From Pseudomonas putida S13.1.2 (lineage in GTDB: Bacteria; Pseudomonadota; Gammaproteobacteria; Pseudomonadales; Pseudomonadaceae), in the NCBI RefSeq assembly GCF_000498395.2, contig NZ_CP010979.1, forward strand, positions 4,092,001-4,156,000: 64,000 nucleotides of DNA. Reading direction: 5' to 3'. Shown piece after piece: positions 35,288 through 42,587 of the stretch; the stretch's first letter is position 1; each line of letters opens with the position of its first letter. The position numbers and the translations under genes were made by a program. The notes under the pieces are model-generated. The model was not told the origin of the DNA. It saw only the letters and a program-made list of their open reading frames with translations, and searched no databases.

Positions 35288-36650
35288 TTCCATCGCCCTG
35301 CGCCTGTCGGCGCTGTTCATTCTGGTGGCGCTGGGGGTGTTCCTGCTGATCGGCTCGGCGCTGTATCGCCAGGTCGACCGCAGCCTGGACCTGCTGCCGC
35401 AGGCCGAACTGGATGCACGCTTCAGCGTGCTCGAATCCACCCTCAACCGCTTCGGCACGCAGGAACACTGGGCGAAGATCAACAACAAGCTCAACCTGCT
35501 CAGCGAAGAAGACAAGCGCATCCGCTTCTGGGTGGTCAGCAGCAATCCGGCCTACGAATACGGCCACCCCAGCGAGCTGGTACGTGCCTTCGCCGAAGGC
35601 CCGCAGGGTATGCGCGACCTGCACTTGCCCGACCGGCCCTACCCGTACAAGGTGCTGGTCAGTGAGCTGCCGGCGCTGGGCGAGCGGCCAGCGCTGCGCT
35701 TTCTGATCGGCATCGACACCGAAACCTTCTGGCAGGCCCAGCACAGCCTGCTGGTGGCGATTGTCGGGCTGGCAGTACTTGGCGTGCTGCTGGCTTCAGT
35801 ACTGGGCTACTGGGTGGCGCGCATTGGCCTGCGCCCGCTGCTGGCGTTGTCAAACGAGGCCCAGGCCCTGGCCCCGCCACGCCTGGACGGGCGTTTGCAA
35901 ACCCACGCCCTGGCCCCGGAGCTGGCACAGTTCGCGGGCGCCTTCAACGCCGCGCTCGACCGGGTCAGCCAGGCCTACTCACGGCTGGAAGCCTTCAACG
36001 CCGACGTCGCCCACGAGCTGCGCTCGCCGCTGACCAACCTGATCGGCCAGACCCAGGTAGCGCTGACCCGCGGCCGCAGTGCCGAGCATTACTTCGAAGT
36101 GCTGCAATCGAACCTGGAAGAGCTGGAGCGCCTGCGCAGCATCATCAACGACATGCTGTTCCTGGCCAGCGCCGACCAAGGCAGCAAGGCCACCGCCCTG
36201 ACCCAGGCCTCGCTAGCCGAAGAAGTGGCAACCACCCTCGATTACCTGGACTACATCCTCGAAGACGCCCAGGTCAGCGTGAGCGTGATCGGCGACGCCC
36301 AGGCGCCCATCGAAAAGGCCCAACTGCGCCGGGCGCTGATCAACCTGCTGAACAACGCCGTGCAGCACACCGCGCCGCACCAGGTGATCCAGGTGCAGAT
36401 CGCTGCCGGGCCAGATCAGGTCAGCATCGCGGTGAGCAACCCAGGGCCGGCGATTGACGATGAGCACCTGCCGTTGCTGTTCGAACGCTTCTATCGGGTG
36501 GATGCGGCGCGCAGCAACAGTGGTGGGGGCAACCATGGGTTGGGGTTGGCGATCGTCAAGGCGATTGCGCGGATGCATGGGGGGGCGGTGTTTGTGCGCA
36601 GTGGGGCCGGGGTCAATACCTTCGGTATCCAGTTGCCGATCCATACCTGA
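35262..36650 (+). CDS. Membrane sensor histidine kinase, partner of the upstream regulator
   Basis: 462 residues from ATG 35262, which overlaps the regulator gene by 26 bases; longer in-frame starts are inside the regulator. Two membrane segments (about 16-33 and 165-187) enclose a periplasmic sensor domain of about 130 residues. A HAMP linker is followed by the phosphoacceptor region NADVAHELRSPLTNL (His near residue 250) and an ATPase domain with N-box LINLLNNAVQHTAP and G-box NHGLGLAIVKAIARMHGG. It resembles CusS/CopS heavy-metal sensor kinases. The signal is unknown; the pump partner hints at amphiphilic toxicants rather than a metal. Confidence 0.9.
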   Translation: MSWKTVRGNSIALRLSALFILVALGVFLLIGSALYRQVDRSLDLLPQAELDARFSVLESTLNRFGTQEHWAKINNKLNLLSEEDKRIRFWVVSSNPAYEYGHPSELVRAFAEGPQGMRDLHLPDRPYPYKVLVSELPALGERPALRFLIGIDTETFWQAQHSLLVAIVGLAVLGVLLASVLGYWVARIGLRPLLALSNEAQALAPPRLDGRLQTHALAPELAQFAGAFNAALDRVSQAYSRLEAFNADVAHELRSPLTNLIGQTQVALTRGRSAEHYFEVLQSNLEELERLRSIINDMLFLASADQGSKATALTQASLAEEVATTLDYLDYILEDAQVSVSVIGDAQAPIEKAQLRRALINLLNNAVQHTAPHQVIQVQIAAGPDQVSIAVSNPGPAIDDEHLPLLFERFYRVDAARSNSGGGNHGLGLAIVKAIARMHGGAVFVRSGAGVNTFGIQLPIHT

Positions 36651-36691
36651 CTGTCGACGCGCCACCCCCCCTGTGGGAGATTCTATGGTTT

Positions 36692-37644
36692 TCAGCAAGC
36701 CGGTTTCCCACCTTTGGAGACATATTCGTCCTGATTCTTCATCAGGGCGAATGCCACTCGTGCAAGCTTTCTAGCCAGGATTACCAACGCCTGGGTTGTT
36801 GCTTTACCCGCATTGCGATGTTGTTCGTAGATCCCTTTCCAAGTGGCCGTCCGGCTGGCTGACATCGCCGCGTTATGCAACAGACGACGGATTTCTGAGC
36901 AGCCTCGCTTGGTCAGGCGGCGACGTCCATTCTTCTGCCCAGAATCAATCACTCGTAGATCCATTCCCAGGAATGCAATGTACGAATCACTGCTCTTGAA
37001 CTCGCCCCGCATAAAGGCCATTACCAAGGCAGTGGCGGTGAGAAACCCAATGCCCTCTACCGCTTGGCAGCGAGCAACTTGCTCGTGCAGCCCAGCTTCG
37101 CGCAGCACTTCTTTAATTTTCTTTTGGATCAACAAATCCAGCCGGTCTATCGATTTTACAAAGGTTTGGAAGGCGGCTTTCAAGAGGGCTTCATTAGCCC
37201 AGCTCTGAGTCATCGCCGTGCGGGCAGTCACCAAGGCCGCTCGGCGTCGCAGAAGGCTCTGAAGCTTGCCGTAGACGGCGGGAGGGGGAGTCCAAGGGCG
37301 GAGGTCTTCCCCCTCGTTTTTCAAAAATCGGGATAACAACCGAGCATCAGAGGGGTCCGTTTTTACCCGCACACCCACGCTTTTGCGGTAGTTGCTCAGT
37401 TGGAATCCATCAATGACATAGACCTCGAAACCCAGGCTATGGGCCAGCTCAACCAAGTCCAGGTGGTAACATTGGTCGCCTCAACAGCAATTGCCGTGTT
37501 GAGAGGCTGTTGCTTCAGCCATTTCTTGATTTCCGGTTTGGTATTTTTCACCTTGATGATCTCATCGCGATCATCGTGATGAAGCACTAACTCTGCTTTC
37601 GCGACATCCGCACCCACGATCAATTTGCCAACCTGCATTGCCAC
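36692..37644 (-). pseudogene. IS110-family transposase (DEDD/bridge recombinase), frameshifted
   Basis: The N-terminal piece (GTG 37644 or ATG 37638, behind AGGAGG) encodes KLIVGADVAKAELVLHHDD, with the first acidic residue of the RuvC-like DEDD domain. It runs on in frame to AVEATNV and then reads WTWLSWPIAW. The other frame continues correctly as HLDLVELAHSLGFEVYVIDG and on through KTDPSDARLLSRFL to the C-terminal helix-hairpin-helix part (VEGIGFLTATALVMAF; YIAFLGMDLRVIDSGQ) and the stop at 36692. One base is missing near 37468-37472, probably a T from GTTTAC. The repaired length would be about 317 residues, normal for the family. A sequencing error cannot be excluded. Confidence 0.85.
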
Positions 37645-37686
37645 GGGAGCCTCCTCACGTTATGGTTTTTTGGCTTGAAGGGGTTT

Positions 37687-37833
37687 CACCAAGAGGCGCT
37701 GGCTTGCTTCTATCGTCGTTTGCAAACGATGCATTCTTTATCGACGCTTTGGTGGAAGGGGTGGGGCGATGTCTCCCACGGTCTGTACTGCTGTGAACAG
37801 TCAGAATCGGGCATTTAGTCCCACCACCCCTTC
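37687..37833 (-). ncRNA. Candidate bridge RNA of the IS110 element
   Basis: In the leader of the transposase, on the same strand, two stem-loops lie end to end. The first (37833-37755) is closed by GAAGGGGTGG / CCACCCCTTC; the second (37754-37687) by CACCAA / TTGGTG. In the first loop, TGCCCG (37813-37808) equals the left target half and GTGGGAG (37779-37773) is complementary to the right half including the CT core. That is the arrangement of left and right target guides in IS110 bridge RNAs. In the second loop AAAGAAT (37739-37733) and CGATAGAAG (37715-37707) match the two element ends imperfectly (6 of 7 and 7 of 9). The order target loop then donor loop agrees with IS621. Confidence 0.65.
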
Positions 37834-37850
37834 AAGTCTAACCATACAAG

Positions 37851-37914
37851 CGGGCAAGCCCGTGCCATACACCGCGCTGCCTGCTTCGCGGGCTCGCCCG
37901 CTCCCACAAAGAAC
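37851..37914. repeat. Right part of the REP pair split by the IS
   Basis: cgggcaagcccg...cgggctcgcccgctcccaca. Joined to ctgtgggag at 36671-36679 it restores a complete REP pair. The remaining sequence to 38085 has no gene; it should contain the promoter of the small gene at 38086, but no convincing -35/-10 pair was found. Confidence 0.8.
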
Positions 37915-38085
37915 GCGTAACGCGTCTAGCGCGGGGTTTTACGGCCAAAGTCCTATTGCTTTCTCTGGGATCGTTACCTTTTGCGCAACAGTGCTTATCG
38001 CACTTCGCTCTGTTTCAAGTGCATTGAAAGGACTAACTTTACCCCCGTCCTCATTAGCACTTGCACCGCAAGAAGGTAGTTTCAA

Positions 38086-38310
38086 ATGTCCAACAGTATG
38101 GGTATTGCCAGCGTCTTCGTTCTGTCTTCCCTGTTGTTGTCGCCCCTGGCCATGGCCGAAGAATCCAGCGCTTTCGTCACCCGTAATGCAGAGCTCGCCG
38201 CCGTCCATCAAGACGCCCGCGACGCGGTAGCTGCAAACAAGGCCGACGCCGCCAAAGACGCAAAACAGACAGCTTCCAAAGTTTCTGTCGATGCCAACGC
38301 CGACAGCTGA
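38086..38310 (+). CDS. Small exported Ala/Asp-rich protein of unknown function
   Basis: 74 residues from ATG 38086 with GAAGG 9 bases upstream. The first 24 residues form a signal peptide (SVFVLSSLLLSPLAMA). The mature part of about 50 residues is very hydrophilic (AAVHQDARDAVAANKADAA, then KDAKQTASK) and likely a single amphipathic helix or disordered, without Cys. It is followed by a clear terminator, so it is a single-gene unit between the IS and the porin gene. No family is recognised. A coding call is supported by the signal peptide, ribosome binding site and terminator. Confidence 0.7.
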   Translation: MSNSMGIASVFVLSSLLLSPLAMAEESSAFVTRNAELAAVHQDARDAVAANKADAAKDAKQTASKVSVDANADS

Positions 38311-38384
38311 TCAAACGCTGTTGCTGCTCCCGATTTCCCTTGGCTACGCCATGGGCACCACCGGTGCCGATATGTTAGCCTTTT

Positions 38385-38413
38385 AAAGCCGCTGCCGATC
38401 AGCGGCTTTTTTT
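38385..38413 (+). terminator. Rho-independent terminator after the small exported protein gene
   Basis: 10-bp stem AAAGCCGCTG / CAGCGGCTTT with loop CCGAT, followed by a run of seven T. A smaller hairpin (GGCACC / GGTGCC) lies at 38354-38368. Confidence 0.9.
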
Positions 38414-38514
38414 ATGTGCTTTAACGCTCAGCCCGGCTGTAACGTCTACCTAAAAAAAGACGCACATTCAAAAATAAAAACTGCCCCACCGTCAGACCAA
38501 AGGAGCTAGTACCG

Positions 38515-39849
38515 GTGCCTTCCGCGTTCCGTTTTACCCCGCTGTTCATTGCGTTGACTGCAACGATCCCTTTCGCCGCCCAGGCAGATGAAGACAAGGC
38601 TGATGGCTTCATCGAAGGGTCGTCCTTCAACCTGCACTTTCGTAATGCCTACTTCAACCGCGACAACCACAACGCCGGCGTGCGTGACACCCGCGAGTGG
38701 GGCCAGGGCGCTGTTGCGCGCTTCGAGTCGGGCTACACCCCAGGCGTGATCGGCTTTGGCCTGGATGCGCATGCCATGCTGGGCCTCAAGCTGGACGGCG
38801 GTGGCGGCCATGCCGGCACCAGCATCCTGCCCGAGCACATCAAGGACGACGGCGAACTGGGTGCTGCCCCGCACTCGTTCTCCACTGCTGGCGCTGCGAT
38901 CAAACTCAAGGCTTTCGACACCGAGCTGAAAGCCGGCGACCTGTTCCTCACCAACCCGGTGATCGCTGGCGGCGAAACCCGCATGCTGCCGCAGACCTTC
39001 CGTGGTGTGAGCCTGACCAACACCAGCATCGACGGCCTGCTGCTCGAAGGCGGCCAGGTGAGCTTCACCCACCCGTACAACCAGAGCGGCCACCGCCGCA
39101 TCGACACCTACTATGGGTCGCTGGACGAGCACGACAAAAGCAAGCACCTGAACTGGGCCGGCGCGTCGTGGAGCGGTACCGAAAACATCACCACCAACCT
39201 TTACGCCGCCGAGCTGAAGGACATCTGGAACCAGTACTACGCTGACTTTGACTACACCTACGTGGTCAACGACCTGGTCAGCCTGAACCCGGGCGTGCAC
39301 TTCTACCACACCCAGGACACCGGCCAGGCCCTGCTGGGCAAGATCGACAACAACACCTACAGCGTGCACTTCACCGTCAACGCAGGTTTTCACAGCGTCA
39401 CCGCCGCCTACCAGCGGGTCAATGGCAACACGCCATTCGACTACATCAACCTGGGCGACAGCGTGTACCTGGACAACTCGCGCATGTACTCGGACTTCAA
39501 CGCGCCAAACGAGCGCTCGTGGAAGCTGCAGTACGACTATGACTTCGCCGGTGTCGGCGTGCCTGGCCTGACCACCTCGCTGTCGTACTCACGCGGTGAG
39601 GCCGACCTGACCAAGGCCACGCAGGACACCAGTCACTACGACTACTACCGTGAAGATGGCAAGAACGCCACGCACTGGGAACGTGACCTCGACGTGAAGT
39701 ACGTGTTCCAGGAGGGTGACCTCAAGGACCTGTCGGTACTGGTGCGCTACGCCACCCACCGTGGCAGCCAGGGTTATGCGTCGATCGACAGCAACAGCGA
39801 CAACGACGAAGTGCGGGTGATCGTCGACTACCCGCTGAACGTGTTCTGA
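38515..39849 (+). CDS. OprD-family outer-membrane porin
   Basis: 444 residues from GTG 38515, with AGGAG 9 bases upstream and no ATG nearby. The signal peptide ends near residue 24 (IPFAAQA). The mature start (DGFIEGSSFNLHFRNAYFNRD) and the segments DTREWGQGAVARFESGYTPGVIGFGLDAHAMLGLK are the hallmark of Pseudomonas OprD/Opd-type 18-strand substrate-specific channels. The C-terminus (VRVIVDYPLNVF) ends in Phe, the usual outer-membrane assembly signal. Members take up amino acids, peptides or aromatic and organic acids; the substrate cannot be read here. It is a monocistronic gene between a terminator and a REP pair. Confidence 0.9.
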   Translation: MPSAFRFTPLFIALTATIPFAAQADEDKADGFIEGSSFNLHFRNAYFNRDNHNAGVRDTREWGQGAVARFESGYTPGVIGFGLDAHAMLGLKLDGGGGHAGTSILPEHIKDDGELGAAPHSFSTAGAAIKLKAFDTELKAGDLFLTNPVIAGGETRMLPQTFRGVSLTNTSIDGLLLEGGQVSFTHPYNQSGHRRIDTYYGSLDEHDKSKHLNWAGASWSGTENITTNLYAAELKDIWNQYYADFDYTYVVNDLVSLNPGVHFYHTQDTGQALLGKIDNNTYSVHFTVNAGFHSVTAAYQRVNGNTPFDYINLGDSVYLDNSRMYSDFNAPNERSWKLQYDYDFAGVGVPGLTTSLSYSRGEADLTKATQDTSHYDYYREDGKNATHWERDLDVKYVFQEGDLKDLSVLVRYATHRGSQGYASIDSNSDNDEVRVIVDYPLNVF

Positions 39850-39851
39850 TC

Positions 39852-39967
39852 TGTAGGAGCGGCCTTGTGTCGCGAAAGGGGCGCGCAGCGCCCCCAGGTT
39901 TTCAGCTTCGCCGCAGATATCGCCGGGGCCGCTTTGCGGCCCACCGCGACACAAGGCCGCTCCTACA
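39852..39967. repeat. REP pair (TGTAGGAGCGGCCTTGTGTCGCG type)
   Basis: Inverted arms tgtaggagcggccttgtgtc ... and their reverse complement ending tcctaca, directly after the porin stop codon. Confidence 0.85.
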
Positions 39968-40000
39968 ACAGCGAAGACCCGCATCACGCCACGTGATTCC

Positions 40001-40041
40001 GTCGGACAAATCTTGTTCGACAATCACGGCTTCCCTAGAAT
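40001..40041 (+). promoter_or_regulatory. Promoter of the diguanylate cyclase gene with overlapping inverted repeat
   Basis: TTGTTC at 40013 and TAGAAT at 40036 are separated by 17 bases, 39 bases before the ATG. An inverted repeat (GTCGGACAA, spacer ATC, TTGTTCGAC at 40001-40021) covers the -35 box and could be a repressor site. Confidence 0.5.
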
Positions 40042-40080
40042 GTCGCCGCCGCGAATGGCCCTGCCCACGCAGTAGCGAGC

Positions 40081-41571
40081 ATGCCCACCCGATTACCGCG
40101 TTTCGCATTTCTCAGGTCGCACCCCGAGCTGACCCTCAACCTGGGCAGTTGCCTTGCCGTGCTCGCCATCGTGGCCATCGTCAGCTTCTTGCTGGCGCGT
40201 GAACGTGACAGCGTCGAACTGTCGGCGATTCGCTCGTCCAACAACATCGTCCAGCTGATCGAAAGCGACATCCTGCGCAACGCCGAACTCTACGACCAGT
40301 CACTGCAGGGCCTGATCTGGGCCGTGGGGCGCAAGGAGCTGCCGGAAATACCCGGCCCGCTGCGCCAACGCCTGCTGTTCAATGAAGCCTTCGTCGACCG
40401 CAAACGCGGTGACGTGCTATGGCTGGACAAGCAAGGCAATGTGGTGGGCGACTCCACCAGCAGTGTGCCACGCAAGGCCAACTTCAGTGATACCGGGGTG
40501 TTCAAGGCTCATCAGGGCAACCCCAACCTTGGCTTGCTGGTAGGCCCGCCATTCAAGGCCAAGCTCGGCGACCTGGACTGGTGTATCAGCTTCAGCCGGC
40601 GCATCTCCGGCCCCGATGGCGAGTTTGCCGGGCTGGCAGCAGGCGCATTGCGCCTGTCGTACTTCAGTGAGCTGTTCCAGCGCCTGGACATTGGGGACGA
40701 CAGCAGCATCAACCTGTTCAATACCGACGGGCAGCTCCTTGCGCGGCAGCCATCGCGCCCGCAGGACCCGCTGATCGGCAGCAACTATGCCGAGCGGCCC
40801 AACTTCAAGCGCATCCTCAACGAACAAAGCGGTAACTTCACTGCCCGCTCTGGCAGCGACGGCAACCCGCGCATGTATACCTTCGCCCGGGTCGCGCAGT
40901 TGCCGCTGATCGTGCTGGTGGTGCACCCGGCCGATGAGGTGTTCCAGTCCTGGCGCCGCACCGCGATCCTGGTCAGCGTCGCCACAGGCGTGCTGTGCGT
41001 GGGCATTCTCTGGCTAACCCTGCTGCTAGGCCGCGAACTGCGCCGCCGCCAGGACGCTGAGCAGGGTCTGGCGACGTTGGCCGCCACCGACAGCCTGACC
41101 GGCCTGGCCAACCGTCGTCGTCTGGACCAGGTGCTGCGCCATGAATGGTCGCGCGCCCAACGCAGTGGCAAGCCGCTGGCGGTGCTGATGATTGATGTGG
41201 ACCACTTCAAGGCGTTCAACCAGCGCCATGGCCACGCCGGTGGTGACCACGCGTTGCGTGAGGTGGCCAAGACCATCGAGGCGAGTATTCGTCGCCCGGC
41301 GGATCTGGCTGCTCGATATGGCGGGGAGGAGTTTCAGGTGGTGCTACCGGAAACCGATCTTGCAGGCGCGCGACTGCTAGCCGAGCGCATTCGTACCAGC
41401 GTCGAAGCGCTGGCACCGTTTGCCGATGATGCCCACGCGGTTACGGTGAGCATCGGCATCGGCGTGTCCGGCACCCAGCACGACCTGAGCGGCGTGCTGG
41501 GCGCTGCAGACGAAGCGCTCTACCGGGCCAAGGCCAAGGGCCGTAACCAGGTAGAGGGGCCTGACGCCTAG
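40081..41571 (+). CDS. Membrane-bound diguanylate cyclase (dCache-GGDEF)
   Basis: 496 residues. Membrane segments at about 21-39 and 298-318 enclose a periplasmic Cache/PDC-like sensor (residues about 40-295; FVDRKRGDVLWLDKQGNVVGDS, and MYTFARVAQLPLIVLVV). The cytoplasmic GGDEF domain (about 340-495) has the active-site motif GGEEF in ARYGGEEFQVVLPE, DSLTGLANRR at its start, and the inhibitory I-site RPAD five residues before GGEEF. It should make cyclic di-GMP from GTP and be product-inhibited. It may feed biofilm control of the nearby adhesin, though no direct link is visible. Its stop overlaps that of the convergent next gene (CTAG). Confidence 0.92.
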   Translation: MPTRLPRFAFLRSHPELTLNLGSCLAVLAIVAIVSFLLARERDSVELSAIRSSNNIVQLIESDILRNAELYDQSLQGLIWAVGRKELPEIPGPLRQRLLFNEAFVDRKRGDVLWLDKQGNVVGDSTSSVPRKANFSDTGVFKAHQGNPNLGLLVGPPFKAKLGDLDWCISFSRRISGPDGEFAGLAAGALRLSYFSELFQRLDIGDDSSINLFNTDGQLLARQPSRPQDPLIGSNYAERPNFKRILNEQSGNFTARSGSDGNPRMYTFARVAQLPLIVLVVHPADEVFQSWRRTAILVSVATGVLCVGILWLTLLLGRELRRRQDAEQGLATLAATDSLTGLANRRRLDQVLRHEWSRAQRSGKPLAVLMIDVDHFKAFNQRHGHAGGDHALREVAKTIEASIRRPADLAARYGGEEFQVVLPETDLAGARLLAERIRTSVEALAPFADDAHAVTVSIGIGVSGTQHDLSGVLGAADEALYRAKAKGRNQVEGPDA

Positions 41572-42044
41572 GAACGGGCGCGGGCGGCGTTGCGCAGGGC
41601 CTTGACCTGGTCATGGTTGCGCTGCACGCCTTGCAGCTGTTTTTCCACCAGGTTATAGGTCATGTCGCTGGCACTGCGGCCCAGTTTTACCAGCTTCTCG
41701 CGGGCTTCCTTGTAGGCCTTGAGGGCGTGGTCCTCACCGCGCTCGACCTCGTTCAGCACCGCTTCTTCGTCCTTGCCGGTGACCAGCGACTTCAGGTTGA
41801 CCCAGCCGCGATGCAAGTCGCCGCTGATGCTGGTGGAGGTTTCCGGGTCGCCGCCCAGGCGGCGCACTTCGCTTTGCAGTTCACCAGCGGCGTTGGCGCA
41901 TTCACCGGCACGCTGAACGAAGAACGCTTTCAGCTCGGGATTCTTCACATCATCGGCCGAGGCTTTGAAACCTTTCTCGCCATCCTTGCTGTATTCGATC
42001 AGGTCGTTGAGTACGTCAATCACGTCTTTGTTGGGGTTGCTCAT
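41568..42044 (-). CDS. PA2169/DUF2383-family ferritin-like stress protein
   Basis: 158 residues from ATG 42044 with AAGGAG upstream; the frame extends 21 codons further but those codons lie across the predicted promoter. An all-helical protein (DVIDVLNDLIEYSKDGEKGF; FFVQRAGECANAAGELQSEVRRLGGDPE) matching the PA2169-family four-helix bundle, related to ferritin-like proteins. The family is often associated with stress; the exact role is unknown. It ends convergently with the diguanylate cyclase gene with a 4-base overlap. A sigma-54-type promoter lies 39 bases upstream of the start. Confidence 0.85.
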   Translation of the reverse strand: MSNPNKDVIDVLNDLIEYSKDGEKGFKASADDVKNPELKAFFVQRAGECANAAGELQSEVRRLGGDPETSTSISGDLHRGWVNLKSLVTGKDEEAVLNEVERGEDHALKAYKEAREKLVKLGRSASDMTYNLVEKQLQGVQRNHDQVKALRNAARARS

Positions 42045-42082
42045 GGTCGAACTCCTTGGCAGGTGATAGTCATCTACACCGG

Positions 42083-42139
42083 TGCAGCGTTCGTGCCACG
42101 CTTTCAAATTAAATAAAATCTTTATTATTCAATTACTTA
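42083..42139 (-). promoter_or_regulatory. Candidate sigma-54 promoter with upstream IHF-like site
   Basis: On the minus strand TGGCAC-GAACG-CTGCA (42098-42083) matches the -24/-12 consensus TGGCAC-N5-TTGCA in 10 of 11 fixed positions. The transcript would start about 28 bases before the ATG at 42044. Upstream is a very AT-rich tract (42105-42145) with an IHF-like sequence ATTCAATTACTTA (42127-42139) differing in one place from the consensus. No enhancer-binding-protein site was identified. Confidence 0.5.
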
Positions 42140-42246
42140 TATAAAACGGAAGAACGACTGATGACGGCGTTCTGCATGATTGCCGCTTGGGGCTTCGTGC
42201 AGATTGCAGTATGGTCGGCGCTTTTCCACAGGCAGGGGCGCCGAAG

Positions 42247-42468
42247 ATGAAGCCGGAAATGCTCGAATTGCTGGTGACCCGCAGCATGCCGTTCGGCAAA
42301 TACCAGGGGCGCGTCATTGCCGACCTGCCGGGGGACTACCTGGCATGGTTTGCGCGCAAGGGCTTCCCCACGGGGGAACTGGGTGGGTTGCTGGCGTTGA
42401 TGCATGAAATCGACCACAACGGGCTGGGGGATCTGCTGGTGCCGTTGCGCAAGAAGCATGGGCGTTGA
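42247..42468 (+). CDS. DUF3820-family small protein
   Basis: 73 residues from ATG 42247 (MKPEMLELLVTRSMPFGKYQ); the open frame extends upstream to 42187 but the added residues do not look conserved. The motif MPFGKYQGRVIADLPGDYLAWFARKGFP and the later LMHEIDHNGL identify the DUF3820 family, described in Pfam as putative quorum-sensing-regulated virulence factors. Its function is unknown; similar sequences occur as a small module in exonuclease-type proteins. A REP pair follows. Confidence 0.8.
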   Translation: MKPEMLELLVTRSMPFGKYQGRVIADLPGDYLAWFARKGFPTGELGGLLALMHEIDHNGLGDLLVPLRKKHGR

Positions 42469-42476
42469 CCTGCTTC

Positions 42477-42567
42477 GGCCTCTTCGCGGGTAAACCCGCT
42501 CCCACAGGTCTGCATGATCTCGAAATGCGCAGGAACCTGTGGGAGCGGGCGTGCCCGCGAAGAGGCC
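42477..42567. repeat. REP pair (CTGTGGGAGCGGGC type)
   Basis: cctcttcgcgggtaaacccgctcccacagg ... cctgtgggagcgggcgtgcccgcgaagagg, between the convergent DUF3820 and fruA genes. Confidence 0.85.
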
Positions 42568-42587
42568 AGTAAAGGCTACAGAAGTCG

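Larger units (their letters stand above)
36680..37850 (-). mobile_element. IS110-family insertion sequence inserted in a REP
   Basis: About 1.17 kb, transposase on the minus strand. The boundaries are set by the split REP: ctgtgggag ends at 36679, and the missing continuation cgggcaagcccg begins at 37851. Read on the minus strand the junctions are ...TTGCCCG-CT-TGTATGG and ...CATAGAAT-CT-CCCACAG, so a CT dinucleotide is present at both ends, like the CT core of IS621. There are no terminal inverted repeats. The element has a long leader (about 200 bases) before the transposase and only about 12 bases after it, as in the IS110 subgroup. ISPpu9 and ISPpu10 of P. putida are known IS110-family elements that target REPs; this may be one of these or a relative. 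Confidence 0.85.

Noticed and set aside
31310..35545. Two minus-strand frames of over 650 codons opposite the RND and regulator genes
   Set aside because: Antisense to fully supported genes and without domain signatures.
37396..37456. Programmed frameshifting in the IS transposase
   Set aside because: IS110-family transposases are normally one frame; there is no convincing slippery heptamer, and restoring one T gives a perfect family match.
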